A stretch of 64,000 bases of DNA from Luidia sarsii (taxonomy: Eukaryota; Echinodermata; Asteroidea; Paxillosida; Luidiidae): the NCBI GenBank assembly GCA_949987565.1, contig OX465111.1:13439216-13503215 (forward strand), in the 5' to 3' direction. Every line of letters begins with the position of its first letter. Position 1 is the first letter of the stretch. Of this stretch, positions 35,843-45,719 are shown in pieces. The notes under the pieces were generated by a model. It worked only from the letters and a program-made list of their open reading frames with translations. It was not told the origin of the DNA and searched no databases. The position numbers and the translations under genes were made by a program.

Positions 35843-36003
35843 GAGACCATGTAAGCCATCTTCCCTTGAGATGGACAGTGGCTCTTCAAAGAGCTGGTAA
35901 CTCGACGCACTCAATAGAGACTCAATCTCCATAGAGATGGCATACATGTACACTCCATCTCCATAGAGATGACTTACAGGGTGTCACCACAAACTTTTCT
36001 GTT
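35843..36003. repeat. GTGACACC/TGTGGCTCT palindromic repeat
   Basis: GACCATGTAAGCCATCTTCC at one end and GATGACTTACAGGGTGTCAC at the other are near complements, with AGTGGCTCTTCAAAGAGC and repeated TCTCCATAGAGATGGC hairpins inside. Related to copies at 44500, 47950 and 50340. Confidence 0.75.
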
Positions 36004-36114
36004 TGGATCCCCACCATGCAGACCTTCCAATCTGATCCTTTGTCATGACTCTTTCATTGAATCTGATGAGAACTCTAAAGTAACCAGGACCCGTGACATC
36101 GTTCAGTGTCTCAC

Positions 36115-36209
36115 CTTGTTGTAGAGCTCGTCCAGTTTGTCCGGAGAGGTCTCAGGATTGTCCAGCTGAATGTTGGATGTGGATGGATGGTACTTAGGGT
36201 TCCTTGGAC
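36115..36209 (-). CDS. FN3 receptor, cytoplasmic exon
   Basis: 95 nt, entered in phase 1 (two bases complete a codon) and left in phase 0, between acceptor CAATTGTGTAG and donor GTGAGA. Encodes SPRNPKYHPSTSNIQLDNPE and then TSPDKLDELYNK. Contains possible phosphotyrosine sites (PKYHP, ELYNK). Same reading frame as both neighbours. Confidence 0.85.
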
Positions 36210-36269
36210 CTACACAATTGCACCAAGAGATAGGCAAACAGTCATACACATGTAATATGATTCTAATTG

Positions 36270-36465
36270 TAGATGGGAAAGCACTTCAACAAGGGTTTGC
36301 CCTCCTCGATGTGTAATGAAACATTGCAGGCTCAGTGCTTTGCCCGATTGTCTGCTGTATCAAATACAGGCAGCTGGGGTGGGATTCAAACCCATGACTC
36401 CTGGTTTTCTAATCACTAGACCATCGAGCTGGTTGAGGTCTTGTGGTGAATCTGCCCAGATGATA
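36270..36465 (-). mobile_element. Family B SINE in receptor intron
   Basis: The complement of the family B head (GGTGGGATTCAAACCCATGA, CTAATCACTAGACCATCGAG) with tail complement CACTTCAACAAGGGTTTGCC. Confidence 0.85.
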
Positions 36466-36651
36466 TCAGACTTGAGTGAAAACAAGCGAAAAACCAAAAT
36501 GAAATGCTATTGGTGATCAAATCATTGTGTTGGTGCAAAACCGTTGTATTCATCATAGATTTAACATGATGTTTGCGTCGAGGAGAATGTAATTCAGTGA
36601 TATAAAAAAATGTTGCAAACTGCTTACTGACTAAAATTACCAAAATGCAAA

Positions 36652-36745
36652 TCTCAAAATTCAGTGGGCCTGATGTTTCGATCCTAGCAGGACCTTTGAG
36701 AAAGGTCCTGCTAGGATCGAAACATCAGGCCCACTAAATTTTGAG
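36652..36745. repeat. 94-bp near-perfect palindrome (CCTGCTAGGATC family)
   Basis: Two 45-bp arms, one beginning CTCAAAATTCAGTGGGCC and the other ending GGCCCACTAAATTTTGAG, meet at CCTTT-GAG-AAAGG. Only about one small mismatch cluster is visible. The flank GTTGCAAACTGCTTACTGAC also recurs beside other members of the family at 42705, 43560 and 58660. Confidence 0.95.
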
Positions 36746-36856
36746 AATGTAATTTTGAGCAGCCTGAGCAGGGCAAACCCTCATTGAATTGTTGTATTCG
36801 TTTCTCGTTTATTGTGACCTCTTCTTGTGTAAGATAACACGGTAGCGTATACTCAC

Positions 36857-37125
36857 TTCTGGCAGGAGTGTAGAGTCGTCCGTTGGCTCTAGGTACGGTC
36901 CCGGACCCTAGGTCTGCCGGACTGCCACCATAGGCTCCATAGGCCTCTATGTCCCGTCTGTGGTCCATGGAGGGGGACGAGCTTGAACGCGGTCGGCTCG
37001 GATCCATCGGTCCGTCGTCCATGGCGCTCAAGTCGGCAAACTCAACCGGTGGCGAGGGAGTGGGCGTGGAAACCGAGGGAAGACGTGACGGGTTTCTCAG
37101 ACTGGATGCCGAGGGTGACTTAGAA
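36857..37125 (-). CDS. FN3 receptor, large cytoplasmic exon
   Basis: 269 nt between acceptor TTGTACTTTAG and donor GTGAGTATAC; one base completes a codon, 89 codons follow, one base is left. The alternative acceptor 5 nt further in would hit a stop, which fixes the start. The product is Ser/Pro/Arg-rich (SKSPSASSLRNPSRLPSVST ... PTPSPPVEF ... DPSRPRSSSSPS) and looks like an intrinsically disordered signalling tail with many phosphorylation and SH3-type Pro motifs. Confidence 0.9.
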
Positions 37126-37312
37126 CTAAAGTACAAAAAGAGGGAGGAAGAATGATAAGCATAAAATGAAAATAGGAATAACATTTGCTCAATCTTCAAC
37201 CACTTTGCACTGGGCTACTTTTCAGTACCCATGACTGCTACACAGTTTGATTTCAACAAAAATAATGCGCCATTTTAAAAACTCACTAAACAGTCAGGAA
37301 CAATAAAAACCC

Positions 37313-37370
37313 TGCCTTTGAGAAAGGTCCTGCTAGGATCGAAACGTCAGGCCCACTAAATTTTAAGAAC
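37313..37370. repeat. Single arm of the CCTGCTAGGATC palindrome
   Basis: TTTGAGAAAGGTCCTGCTAG followed by GATCGAAACGTCAGGCCC, without the opposing arm. Confidence 0.85.
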
Positions 37371-38004
37371 AATAAAAACCGGTGAAATAAACCAATAACT
37401 GTACAAGTGAGTCAAACCCGGTGCAATCGGACATCTGTATGGCTTTTACCATGCTACATACGGATTTGAGGTAGGCTGGAAAGAGTCTACATGTATGTTT
37501 CATACTTCATACAGTATAGTGGTACACGGATATGGAGGGTGCGGTGCATAGCAACACCACTGGCTCTCTGAATTTGGAGTGCCGGAGTGAAGTGGCTATA
37601 AACCAATGTCACATTTGCTTCTATTAAGATACTGTGCATGTGCATATGCTGTCATGTCATTACGTTGCGCTGGGGTCATGATGAGTTCAGTGAGTGAACA
37701 GGGCGGACCTGTCACATTATAATCGCAGCAGGATCTTTCTCAAAGGCAGAACGTACGTAACCTGATGTCCTGTAATATCGTGGACTATCCAGTCCTTCAG
37801 CACCGAGCACTCAAGTGTTTATCACGTCGAGCAGGGCAAGACCTCATTGAATTACAGTTCATCCACCTCGATGCAAACATCATGTTACATCTGTGACTAT
37901 CAAGTTCCTAATCACAGTGCCATGAATATATGGGTCAATTGATTTCAGATAAAAAATGCTGATCAACCCACTGTATGACCTCTGAAGATGCACTTGAGAC
38001 TTAC

Positions 38005-38086
38005 TTGGGTCTGGATGACACGTCTAGAGTGATGTCATCGCTCCCACTTCGTTGGCTGACGGAGCACATCTGATCATTGTCAATCA
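38005..38086 (-). CDS. FN3 receptor, juxtamembrane cytoplasmic exon
   Basis: 82 nt between acceptor CACTTTGCAG and donor GTAAGTCTC. Encodes LIDNDQMCSVSQRSGSDDIT then LDVSSRP, entered in phase 1 and left in phase 2. Acidic and Ser-rich. The phases on both sides match the TM exon and the large cytoplasmic exon. Confidence 0.85.
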
Positions 38087-38262
38087 CTGCAAAGTGCCAC
38101 GAGGGACAAAAAAAAAGAAAGTACATTTCTTTTCATCACTGCCTGAAAAAAAAGTAGAGCGAGTGATGTTTTCATTCTGGCAGTGCCTTTCTCTGAGGCA
38201 GAATGACGAGGAGAAAAACCAGATAGGAAGGGCGGAGAGCGATTAGGGGCACGGTCCTCCGT

Positions 38263-38364
38263 GAAGAGTCCAGCGAAGGAAGGAGCCACGCGTGTGCCCA
38301 TAGCAGTGCCGTGCATTTGGGGATAGTGCTTGCCAAGAAAGGAAAGATCATTCTCGGTGAGCAC
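38263..38364 (-). pseudogene. Penelope-like element reverse transcriptase fragment
   Basis: 34 codons contain HYPQMHGTAMGTRVAPSFAG, closely resembling the reverse-transcriptase stretch Q-x-x-GTAMGT-x-x-AP-S-x-A known from Penelope-like elements. Nothing of the element remains on either side: the frame runs into unrelated sequence that includes a decayed arm of the CCTGCTAGGATC repeat. It is a short, non-functional remnant inserted in sense orientation with the receptor. Confidence 0.7.
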
Positions 38365-38784
38365 TTCCTATCTGTCCTGAGCAGACATAGACTAAAGGCT
38401 CGTTTTTGAAAAATATGGAGGGCATGACATCTTGACTTTTCTCAAAGGCAGAATGAGGAGGACACAGATAGGATGGGGAGAGGCAATAGGATACGGATGG
38501 CAGAAAAAAAGTAACAAAGGTGAAGTTTGTGGAGAGACTGGGGCCAGATCCACTTACTCCAAGGGAGTAAGTGGGGGAAAAAATCATCTAGGAAAAAGTC
38601 TAAGAAGCACTCTGATGTCTTGACAAGATCTAGAAGTCTGGCGATCTCTGGTCTGTTCCACAGATGCAATATTGCTTCAAACTGACAACCAGTGATTGGA
38701 CTAGACCTGGGCAATACCTGGTATTTTGGGAACCGGAGACCCACATTTTAACACTTTGGGGTATCTGGGTACCCGCAACTCAAA

Positions 38785-39010
38785 AGACCGATTGTGCGAC
38801 CACTGTTTACATGCCATCACGTGACTGATAGTGGCTATTTTTGTATCTCATTTGGCGCAGAACAGGAGTGGATATTAGCAAAGAATACTATCATGTTGTC
38901 CGCTTTCTTCTTTGTACATTTCCATTGCTGCTCTGTGTCCAATGAGATCCCAAAATACCCACTATAAGTCACGTGATGGCATGTAAACAGTAGTCGTGCA
39001 ATCGGTCTAT
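38785..39010. mobile_element. MITE-like element with ~70-bp terminal inverted repeats
   Basis: AGACCGATTGTGCGACCACT at the left end and its near-complement ending GTGCAATCGGTCT at the right frame a ~225-bp element. Arms share CTGTTTACATGCCATCACGT and extend to ATCTCATTTGG. No target-site duplication could be established with confidence. Confidence 0.85.
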
Positions 39011-39407
39011 GGAAAAAGAACATAAGAAATTAAGAATGGGAAAAATACCTAGTGACAAAAAAACCCCACATTTTCCATTAAAGGCAATTTGGCATAAGAC
39101 CGAGGGAGACAAGAACTGGGTCAACAGTTCCTCCGAGTGTGGGATATCTTCCGACAAAAGCATTTTGTGGTCAACAAACATCGAGCTCACTCTACTCTGT
39201 TTGTCGGAAGGGTCCACCCACAAGGTATTCAATGGGGCACCTTTGCTGGCACTAGTTCAGAAAATACCTTTGACTTTTGAGAAGTAAAAAGGAATTTGTT
39301 CCAGCTGATAGAACTGACAAAATGGAACTGGGTTCACGTTTACCTCAGTCTGGTTTCGGGTACCTGATTATTTTTGCCCTGATTCTTTTTATCTCTACTA
39401 ACTTTTA

Positions 39408-39550
39408 ACAAATTGGCAAGGAAAACTTTGACTGGACCGCGACTTAAACCCAAGACCTCTGAATTAATGTACCAGTGCTCTTCAATCTATCCAGCTCTAA
39501 GATGGTGGCCTTCCCTAATAGTAAACTAGTCTTTGCCAGGGTGGGGATGC
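39408..39550 (-). mobile_element. Family A SINE in receptor intron
   Basis: Complement of family A: AAAACTTTGACTGGACC, GACTTAAACCCAAGACCTC (degenerate B box), CAATCTATCCAGCTCTAAG and AGTCTTTGCCAGGGTGGGG. Confidence 0.85.
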
Positions 39551-40130
39551 CAGTCAGAAGCAATTCAACCATTAACTTCCATATATCTCCAGGGATCACG
39601 CCCCCAATTTCATTCAGATGCAAACAACCAATTGTTTTAAACCTGGCAACAGCAGCTCGGGGATCACACAAAGTGGATGCAAAGTGGACGCAGCTTTTTC
39701 AATTCAAGTAAAAAAAAGGAAAAACTGACTGGGAACGTTTGAGAAGTTTTGGTTGTGTTTGCTTGAGGTTTTATCTGATCTGTTGATTGATCACATGTCA
39801 TTTGAATGTTTTCATATCATAATCGCTTTATTTTTACGATTTTTATTCTGTTAATTGCTGGGCATTGGTGGAAAAACAGCATGGGCTGAGCCGGTTGAAC
39901 CCAGGATAATCACGAATAAATAAATAGATTGAAGCCTTCCATCCTTGCTTTGTCATAATTCAACCAATGTGTGGCACGGGCTGACATCAAGGGATGATGT
40001 CAGGGAAGTGTGACAGAGCCACAGGCAGACGGCATGAAAACAGATGGACGGCCGATTGATAGTGACAGGTTATTATGCACACCGAACCGAAGAGGTGAAT
40101 TCGAGGGCAAACACATGAGGTTAAAAGGTT

Positions 40131-40262
40131 GACAAATTGGCAAAGAAAAAACTTGGACTGGACCAGGACTTGATCAAGAGACCTCTGGATTAATGTACCA
40201 ATGCTCTTATGGTACCATCTGAGCTATCCAGCCCTTAGCTGGTGGCCTTCCCAAACGGTCCA
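40131..40262 (-). mobile_element. Family A SINE in receptor intron
   Basis: Complement of family A with ATCTGAGCTATCCAGCCCTT (A box) and GGACTTGATCAAGAGACC (B box with a substitution). The adjoining CCGGCAAAGACTAGTGG near 40265 is in the opposite orientation, suggesting a rearranged or nested copy. Confidence 0.8.
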
Positions 40263-40539
40263 CCCGGCAAAGACTAGTGGCACTAATATGGGGTTATCTC
40301 TTTCTGAGGGCGACTCGTTTTCCAGTTTCAGAATAATGAGTCCAAGTTCATGTTCAAGTCACATGTCCTGAGTCATCTAGGTTACAGTTCTAAATTCAAT
40401 GATGTTTCAAGCGCAAATCTGACATTTGAACTTGAATTACCGGTAAGGTCTACAGCAATGGGTCTACACATGGAGTGTAACAAACGAAAGAAAAAAGGCA
40501 AGCACACGTTCATGCAAGCCTGGTCAGCAGTGTACTTAC

Positions 40540-40667
40540 AGTAGTTGGACTTGTTCAGGGCTTTGTCATCTTCCCGTCGTTTGCACCAAAGAATGAGGAC
40601 AATAATGGCCAGACAAAGGAAGGCACCGGCCAGGCTGACGGCTGTGATGAAGATGATCAACGAATTC
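40540..40667 (-). CDS. FN3 receptor, transmembrane exon
   Basis: 128 nt between acceptor TTTTTTCATTCTAG and donor GTAAGTACA. After NSL it encodes a 24-residue uninterrupted hydrophobic segment with small residues (AVSLAGAF) and then CKRREDDKALNKSNY. The basic stop-transfer residues right after the hydrophobic run indicate a type I single-pass topology with the FN3 side outside. One base completes a Leu codon from the stalk exon and one base is left for the next exon. Confidence 0.93.
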
Positions 40668-40844
40668 CTAGAATGAAAAAAGAAAAACAGAATGACACTA
40701 CATGATCAGATCAGATTTAACAAAGAATTTTGGGATGTTTATTTTTGAAATGAAGTTCATTTCTGCAACCAAATTTGAATACCAAGGCACTTGGACAGTA
40801 CAAGAGGACAAGATGAGGAGAATGAGGAAAAGCAGGAGAATGAA

Positions 40845-41040
40845 GAAAAGGAGAAGGAAAAGGAGAAGGTGGCGAAGGAGAAGGAGAAGGAGAAGGAGAA
40901 GGAGAAGGAGAAGGAGAAGGAGAAGGAGAAGGAGAAGGAGAAGGAGAAGGAGAAGGAGAAGGAGAAGGAGAAGGAGAAGGAGAAGGAGAAGGAGAAGGAG
41001 AAGGAGAAGAAGAAGGAGACAAAGAGGAAGAAGAAGAATC
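40845..41040. repeat. (AAGGAG)n / (CTCCTT)n tract beside a splice donor
   Basis: About 190 bp of nearly pure GAGAAG-type hexamer. On the receptor transcript it is a CU-rich tract beginning about 35 nt after the donor of the stalk exon, in an intron of only about 405 nt. The long Arg- or Glu/Lys-only open frames through it are meaningless. Confidence 0.97.
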
Positions 41041-41073
41041 TGAGGTTGGGGATAACCAATGACTATAACTCAC

Positions 41074-41200
41074 AGTGGAAAGATTGCATCTCCAGGGGTC
41101 TTGCTGACTGGTCCAGTCATGGGTGTAGATGGGCTGGTGTTGGATGGACTGGTACCGGGCCAGACTGGGGGAGACTCAGTCGTCCCAATCCGGGCTTTAC
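41074..41200 (-). CDS. FN3 receptor, Ser/Thr/Pro stalk exon
   Basis: 127 nt, entered in phase 1 and left in phase 2, donor GTGAGTTATAG. The acceptor GCATCCAAAG is pyrimidine-poor, but its phase fits both neighbours. Encodes KARIGTTESPPVWPGTSPSN then TSPSTPMTGPV...DAIFP, a proline/threonine/serine-rich linker with an N-glycosylation motif (NTS) and probable O-glycosylation, joining the last FN3 domain to the membrane. Confidence 0.85.
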
Positions 41201-41749
41201 CTTTGGATGCAGGATTGATAGAGTAGTAACCAATGTGGCAATTTTTTCAAGGCCCTTTAAGAAAGGTCCAGCAAGGCTTGAAATGTCAGGCCCCTTCCCA
41301 TTTTTGGGGAAAAAAGGGAGTTCACTTGAAAAAAGTGACACCGTTAATTCCCAAAGAAGTCCAAGACGTCCTATCAAATCTGACTTCTGGTACGAAAGAG
41401 CCTTTCCATCAAATCCCTCTGCTAAAATAGAATGTCAGAATGTCAGAAAGTCGTGAGTGCCTGCCTCAATCTATTCCCCCTTGGTTGTCTGTAAAATCAC
41501 AGGCGTGCATACATTATTTCCGCCGCTAAAAATACTTCCACTCGCACCGTAAATAAGATTGGTCCCCACCCCCTCTCCCAACCTAACCGGACCAAAACGA
41601 GACGAGGACGTCGCGCTCAATTTGAACTCCTGGACAGAAATGACTGGTGGCATTTCTGCAATTCAGTGGTCGGTGCAATTATTGTACTGGTTCTAATGCG
41701 TTGTTAAGGGATTTTTTGGAGGGGGGGGTCAAACAAATAAAGGAAGAAC

Positions 41750-41912
41750 TGAATGGGAACGTTAAAGCAATTTTGGAAAAAAAAAAAATGGCAAAGAAAA
41801 CTTTGACTTTGACTCTGGTTTTGCAATACCAGCGCTCTTACCACCTGAGCTACCGGTACCCAGCAATTGATGGTTTGGCTTCATTCCCAAGAAGCCAGGT
41901 CGGGGACACCAG
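41750..41912 (-). mobile_element. Degenerate family A SINE
   Basis: GGCAAAGAAAACTTTGACTT, CTTACCACCTGAGCTACC and AAGCCAGGTCGGGGACACC keep the family order in complement; the B-box region is largely lost. Confidence 0.65.
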
Positions 41913-42149
41913 TCAGAAGCTCTTTTTTTGTTTTTTTGCCTTCCTTAAAATCTTCAGAAACAGTCAGAGGCTATAGGGTGGCTGAATAGGTCCGACAATA
42001 ACAACAGGCAGGGAAGTTGAAAATCTACATCATAGTTCAATGCTGGAGCTATTAATATTTTGTTTCCATCTATTAATATAGAGCAAGACAATGTCCCCCC
42101 CCCCAGGTCCCGCATGTTGAGCACCACGGTCTCTGGCACTCTGTCATGA

Positions 42150-42515
42150 CTAAAGCCGCGTTTCCACTGGACTTATTTTGGTCAAAGTAACCGAGACTAT
42201 GGTTACTTTTCCCATTTTAAGTCCAGTGGATATAGCCCAGTTAAATTTCCTCTCGGTCACTTTAACCGAGCCAAACGGTTACTTTTACAACCTCTGCCCA
42301 GTAAAAAGTGACCAGGTAAGTTTAACCGAGCCGATTAGTCCAGTGGAAAGGCACCACTTGGTAAAAATACATGCACTCTACATGCACTGTGCACAAATAG
42401 TTTTTGCCAGCTCGGTTATTTCAACCATTGTCTCGGTTAAATTGACCGACTCAAAAGTCCAAGTGGGAATGACGGTAAAATTTGACCGTTTCATTTCAAT
42501 TTTAGTCTATTAGAA
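42150..42515. mobile_element. MITE-like element (AAGCCGCGTTTCCACTGG ends)
   Basis: AAGCCGCGTTTCCACTGGAC near the start is complementary to AAGTCCAAGTGGGAATGACG near 42456. Internal GGTTACTTT/AACCGAG units repeat in both orientations, so the element folds on itself. A larger relative is at 59670-60240, and a fragment (AAGCCGTGTTCTCATTAGAC) is at about 55822. Confidence 0.75.
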
Positions 42516-42621
42516 ATCAGCGACTTGCTTTTCAGAGAAGTACGTTTTCTTGCCAGATATAACAGAATCATACATGTAGGTGTATTCCTCTCTTTTTGTA
42601 CCACAATTTAGGAGGCGCTGC

Positions 42622-42760
42622 CATTTCAAATCCTAGCAGGACCTTTTGAGAAAGGTCTGCTAGGATCGAAACGTCAATCCCTTCTTATTTTTGATATTCA
42701 CTTTTTGGTCAGTAAGCAGTTTGCAAGATTATTGCATATCACTGTTGTAATTTTTTTTTT
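42622..42760. repeat. CCTGCTAGGATC palindrome copy
   Basis: AATCCTAGCAGGACC and GGTCTGCTAGGATCGAAACG flank TTTTGAGAAA, followed by the family tail CAGTAAGCAGTTTGCAAG. Confidence 0.9.
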
Positions 42761-43316
42761 GATTACAAATGAAGTTTTTAGTCAAACAAAATAAAGGAAA
42801 ATCTTACTGGGAACTTTTGAAAAATTTCATTCAAAAATTCAAAGAATTTGTTGCTATTTGTTGTAGCTGTAGAGGTTTTCGTGCGATTCTGAGACACAGT
42901 AGTGACACTTCGTGGGTTAAGACGTTCTTCCTATGACTTAAAGGTTCTCCTCCGGTCTTAAGAACATCGACGCACAGATGCGCAATGGCTTAAAGGTCAA
43001 GGGCAACCTCTTCCGCATCCTGATTGCAAGGCTTACCCCTAGGCTTACAGGAATAACCTGTGCAATTTCACTTGCCAGTTTCTATCCACTTTGTGAAGAA
43101 TTTAGAAGATAAGATACGTAGTGTAGGGCTGCCAAGTGTGAACAAAAATATTGAGCTATTTTCTCCACACAAGATGACAAGATGTATGTACCAGGTAATG
43201 AGTTGTACGGTTTAGAAAATCAGTCTTACATGTACATGTGAGATACTAAGTCATACGTACGATCCCTGGAAATATATGAGTTAATGTTGAAAATGTTCTG
43301 ACATGATTCTGACACA

Positions 43317-43436
43317 ATCTAAGGGCTGGATAGCTCAGATAGTAAGAGCGCCGGTACATTCGACCAGAGGTCTCAGGCTCAAGTCCTGAACCAATGAAAT
43401 CATTTTTGCCATCTTTTTCAAAATCCAAAAATTGCG
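43317..43436 (+). mobile_element. Family A SINE in receptor intron
   Basis: AAGGGCTGGATAGCTCAGAT, GTACATTCGACCAGAGGTC and GCTCAAGTCCTGAACCA, with the tail degenerating into ATCTTTTTCAAAATCC. Confidence 0.85.
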
Positions 43437-43620
43437 CTGACATTTCGATCCTAGCAGGACATTTCTCAAAGGCATTCTGCCTTCTGCCATTGAGAAAGGT
43501 CCTGCTAGGATCAATACGTCAGGCACTCCAAATTTTTGATATTTGCATTTTGGTCATTTTAGTCAGTCAGCAGTTTGCAACAAGTTTGCATATCACTTTG
43601 AATTTCAAAATCGTTTTAAT
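43437..43620. repeat. CCTGCTAGGATC palindrome copy with tail
   Basis: TTTCGATCCTAGCAGGAC is opposed by GGTCCTGCTAGGATCAATAC across a 40-bp spacer (CATTCTGCCTTCTGCC), followed by TCAGTCAGCAGTTTGCAAC. Confidence 0.9.
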
Positions 43621-43672
43621 TGTCCCCAGTCAGTTTTTGTGCTGGATTTAAGTTACACTTCACTTCACTCAC

Positions 43673-43852
43673 CAGTAGAGAGGAATAGTTTGAGTGGGTC
43701 ACCTCCCATGTCGGCACTGGTCCTGGCCACTATCTGGATAGAATAGTTGGTTTGCGGTCGGAGTGACGTCAAGTTATAAAACGTGTCGGTGGTTTCTACC
43801 TGGCCGTAGGTCTCGTTGCTATAAATAACGTCTCTTCTCTCCCTTGGGCTCT
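43673..43852 (-). CDS. FN3 receptor, second half of the last FN3 domain
   Basis: 180 nt, phase 1 in and out, acceptor CTATTGGAAATCAG and donor GTGAGTGAAG. Encodes the C-D-E-F-G strands of an FN3 domain: NLTSLRPQTNYSIQIVARTS is the typical L-x-P-x-T-x-Y F-strand motif, followed by GGDPLKLFLSTG. N-glycosylation motifs are visible (NET, NLT, NYS). The unusually long C-D/D-E region SPRERRDVIYSNETYGQVET is a feature of this protein. Joins 55331-55510 upstream across an 11.5-kb intron. Confidence 0.9.
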
Positions 43853-44449
43853 CTGATTTCCAATAGAAGAAGAAAAAGGGGGAGGAGGGAGGGTTGGGGT
43901 GAAAGAAGAGGGAAATTGAGCAAAATTAATATTGAAGGCAGAATGAGAGGGGGAAACAACTGTCAAGTTTGTACAATGACCCCATTCAACTCCTCTGGTT
44001 CAAACGGCAAGCTATTTAGGACACGTTGACCCAGTCCAAAGTTGTGAATGACCCGTGCCCTTCGTTTGAACCCGAGGGCCAATGGGGCACACAGGCATGG
44101 GTTCAGTTGGGGGACTCAAAGTGCTCAGTCACTCCGAGCTTGACAAACCTGCAATAGATGAGATCAGTTAGCAACAACTAAATTAAAAACCTTTCAAAAA
44201 GCTCAAAACAGCAGAACTTAAGATTTTGTTTCCCTCGGAGAAGGTTTACAGCCTGAAGATATCAACACCAGTGTGTGAGAAATCTTACCTGTATGAATAT
44301 AAAGCAGACGTTCCAGACAAACGACTCTTGTGCTTACTGTACAGTATACATGTACCATACTACCACCAGGTCAAGCAGTCAAACTAAATCACCTTTATAG
44401 ACTGTGATCGGAAGTCACTACTACTAAGTCTACAAGACAACATAGGCAC

Positions 44450-44600
44450 CGATGAGAGTTGGAATCCAGCTGTCTCCTGACAAGGGGCAGAGCACACACT
44501 GCTCACAATGCGGAGCTGCTGGCTCTTTTCAGAGAGCCACACTCCACCTCAAAAGAGATGACTTACATGGTGTCCACTTAGACAACGCATGTTTCAATAA
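44450..44600. repeat. TGTGGCTCT palindromic repeat copy
   Basis: GGCTCTTTTCAGAGAGCC and GAGATGACTTACATGGTGTC belong to the family at 35843, 47950 and 50340. Confidence 0.7.
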
Positions 44601-45379
44601 TATCAGATCCTTGAGTGGAGTTCCGCGATTCATTTGGCAAATTATCTCATCCAATGGACACATAGCAGACCTTCGTTATGATGACATCAACCCCTTCTAC
44701 ATACCTTCCAAATGGTGCGACGATCTCAGACAATTATATGTATGGAGCGTCCTATTATACAAAGGACCGAGGCGTGTTGTTCCAACCGGCTGCTTCAAAA
44801 TAAACCTTGACTGAACCAAAAATAAGATCTGGTTCTTGTCTAAGAAAATTGCTCCACTTGTACCGTTACGCAATGTGATGTCTAGGGTTGTCCCCGGCGG
44901 GGAAAAACAGCAACAACTCAGTCCAGACGAGCTACTAAAGCATCCTTCTTCCTTTATTTCGGCCTGGCCAGCTCAATCCTTTACAACAAAACAAGGCAGC
45001 ATGCTAGAAATGCCAGCTGTTACTGTAGGACAGGAGAAGATCTCACCGAGCCAACACACATACACACATACACACACACACAGAAATCTCCAAGAAACCA
45101 AAGGGGAGGCTTTTCTTGTGTTGAATCCAATTGAAACAGCTGCGCTGGAACAAGCAATGCAGACTCCAACTGCAGCCAGCTTGCCCCCTCCAAATTGAAT
45201 TTCCTGAGAGTGGGCAGGCTTCATGGAAGCTTCCGTTGTGTCCCCATCCTGCGGGTGTCTTGCTGGTTAAATGACCATTTTCTTCTCATCACAGAGAAGG
45301 AAAAAAAAAAGTGGTCCCATGATTCGCATCTATGGGCTTGATTCCAAAAGTTCAATACATTTCAGACATCTCCACTAGA

Positions 45380-45530
45380 ACACAGGAGTGGCAGTTCCGA
45401 ATCTTGCGCCCAAGCTGCCTGTATTTTCTCCAGCAGTCAATCGGGCAAAGCGCAGAACGCAGTGTGTACTTACACATCGAGCAGGGCAAACCTTTGCTGA
45501 AGTACATTCTCCTCAACGGAAATTCATATT
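45380..45530 (+). mobile_element. Family B SINE, truncated
   Basis: AGAACACAGGAGTGGCAG, CTGCCTGTATTTTCTCCAGC and GGGCAAACCTTTGCTGAAG match the second half of the family; the A-box side is missing. Confidence 0.7.
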
Positions 45531-45719
45531 AGAACTATGATGTCAATACAAGCAAACATGGAACAAGTACACAGTTGGATGACATCCGCCACCTTCGCAG
45601 GATTTGCCAAACTGCTTCAAAACCCGAAAGGAGAATTTCAAATGAGATTGATTAAAAAAGAAGGGGGCCTGGCAGTTCAATCCTGGCAGGAACTTTCTCA
45701 AAGACAGAATTTCTTGTAA

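Noticed and set aside
40702..41456. Long open frames of 113-221 codons rich in Arg or Glu/Lys
   Set aside because: They are translations of the (AAGGAG)n tract; all frames are open because the hexamer contains no stop. The real coding content nearby is the minus-strand stalk exon.
44452..44814. 120-codon plus-strand frame
   Set aside because: Its first third is the TGTGGCTCT palindromic repeat, and the rest shows no recognisable domain or splice sites.
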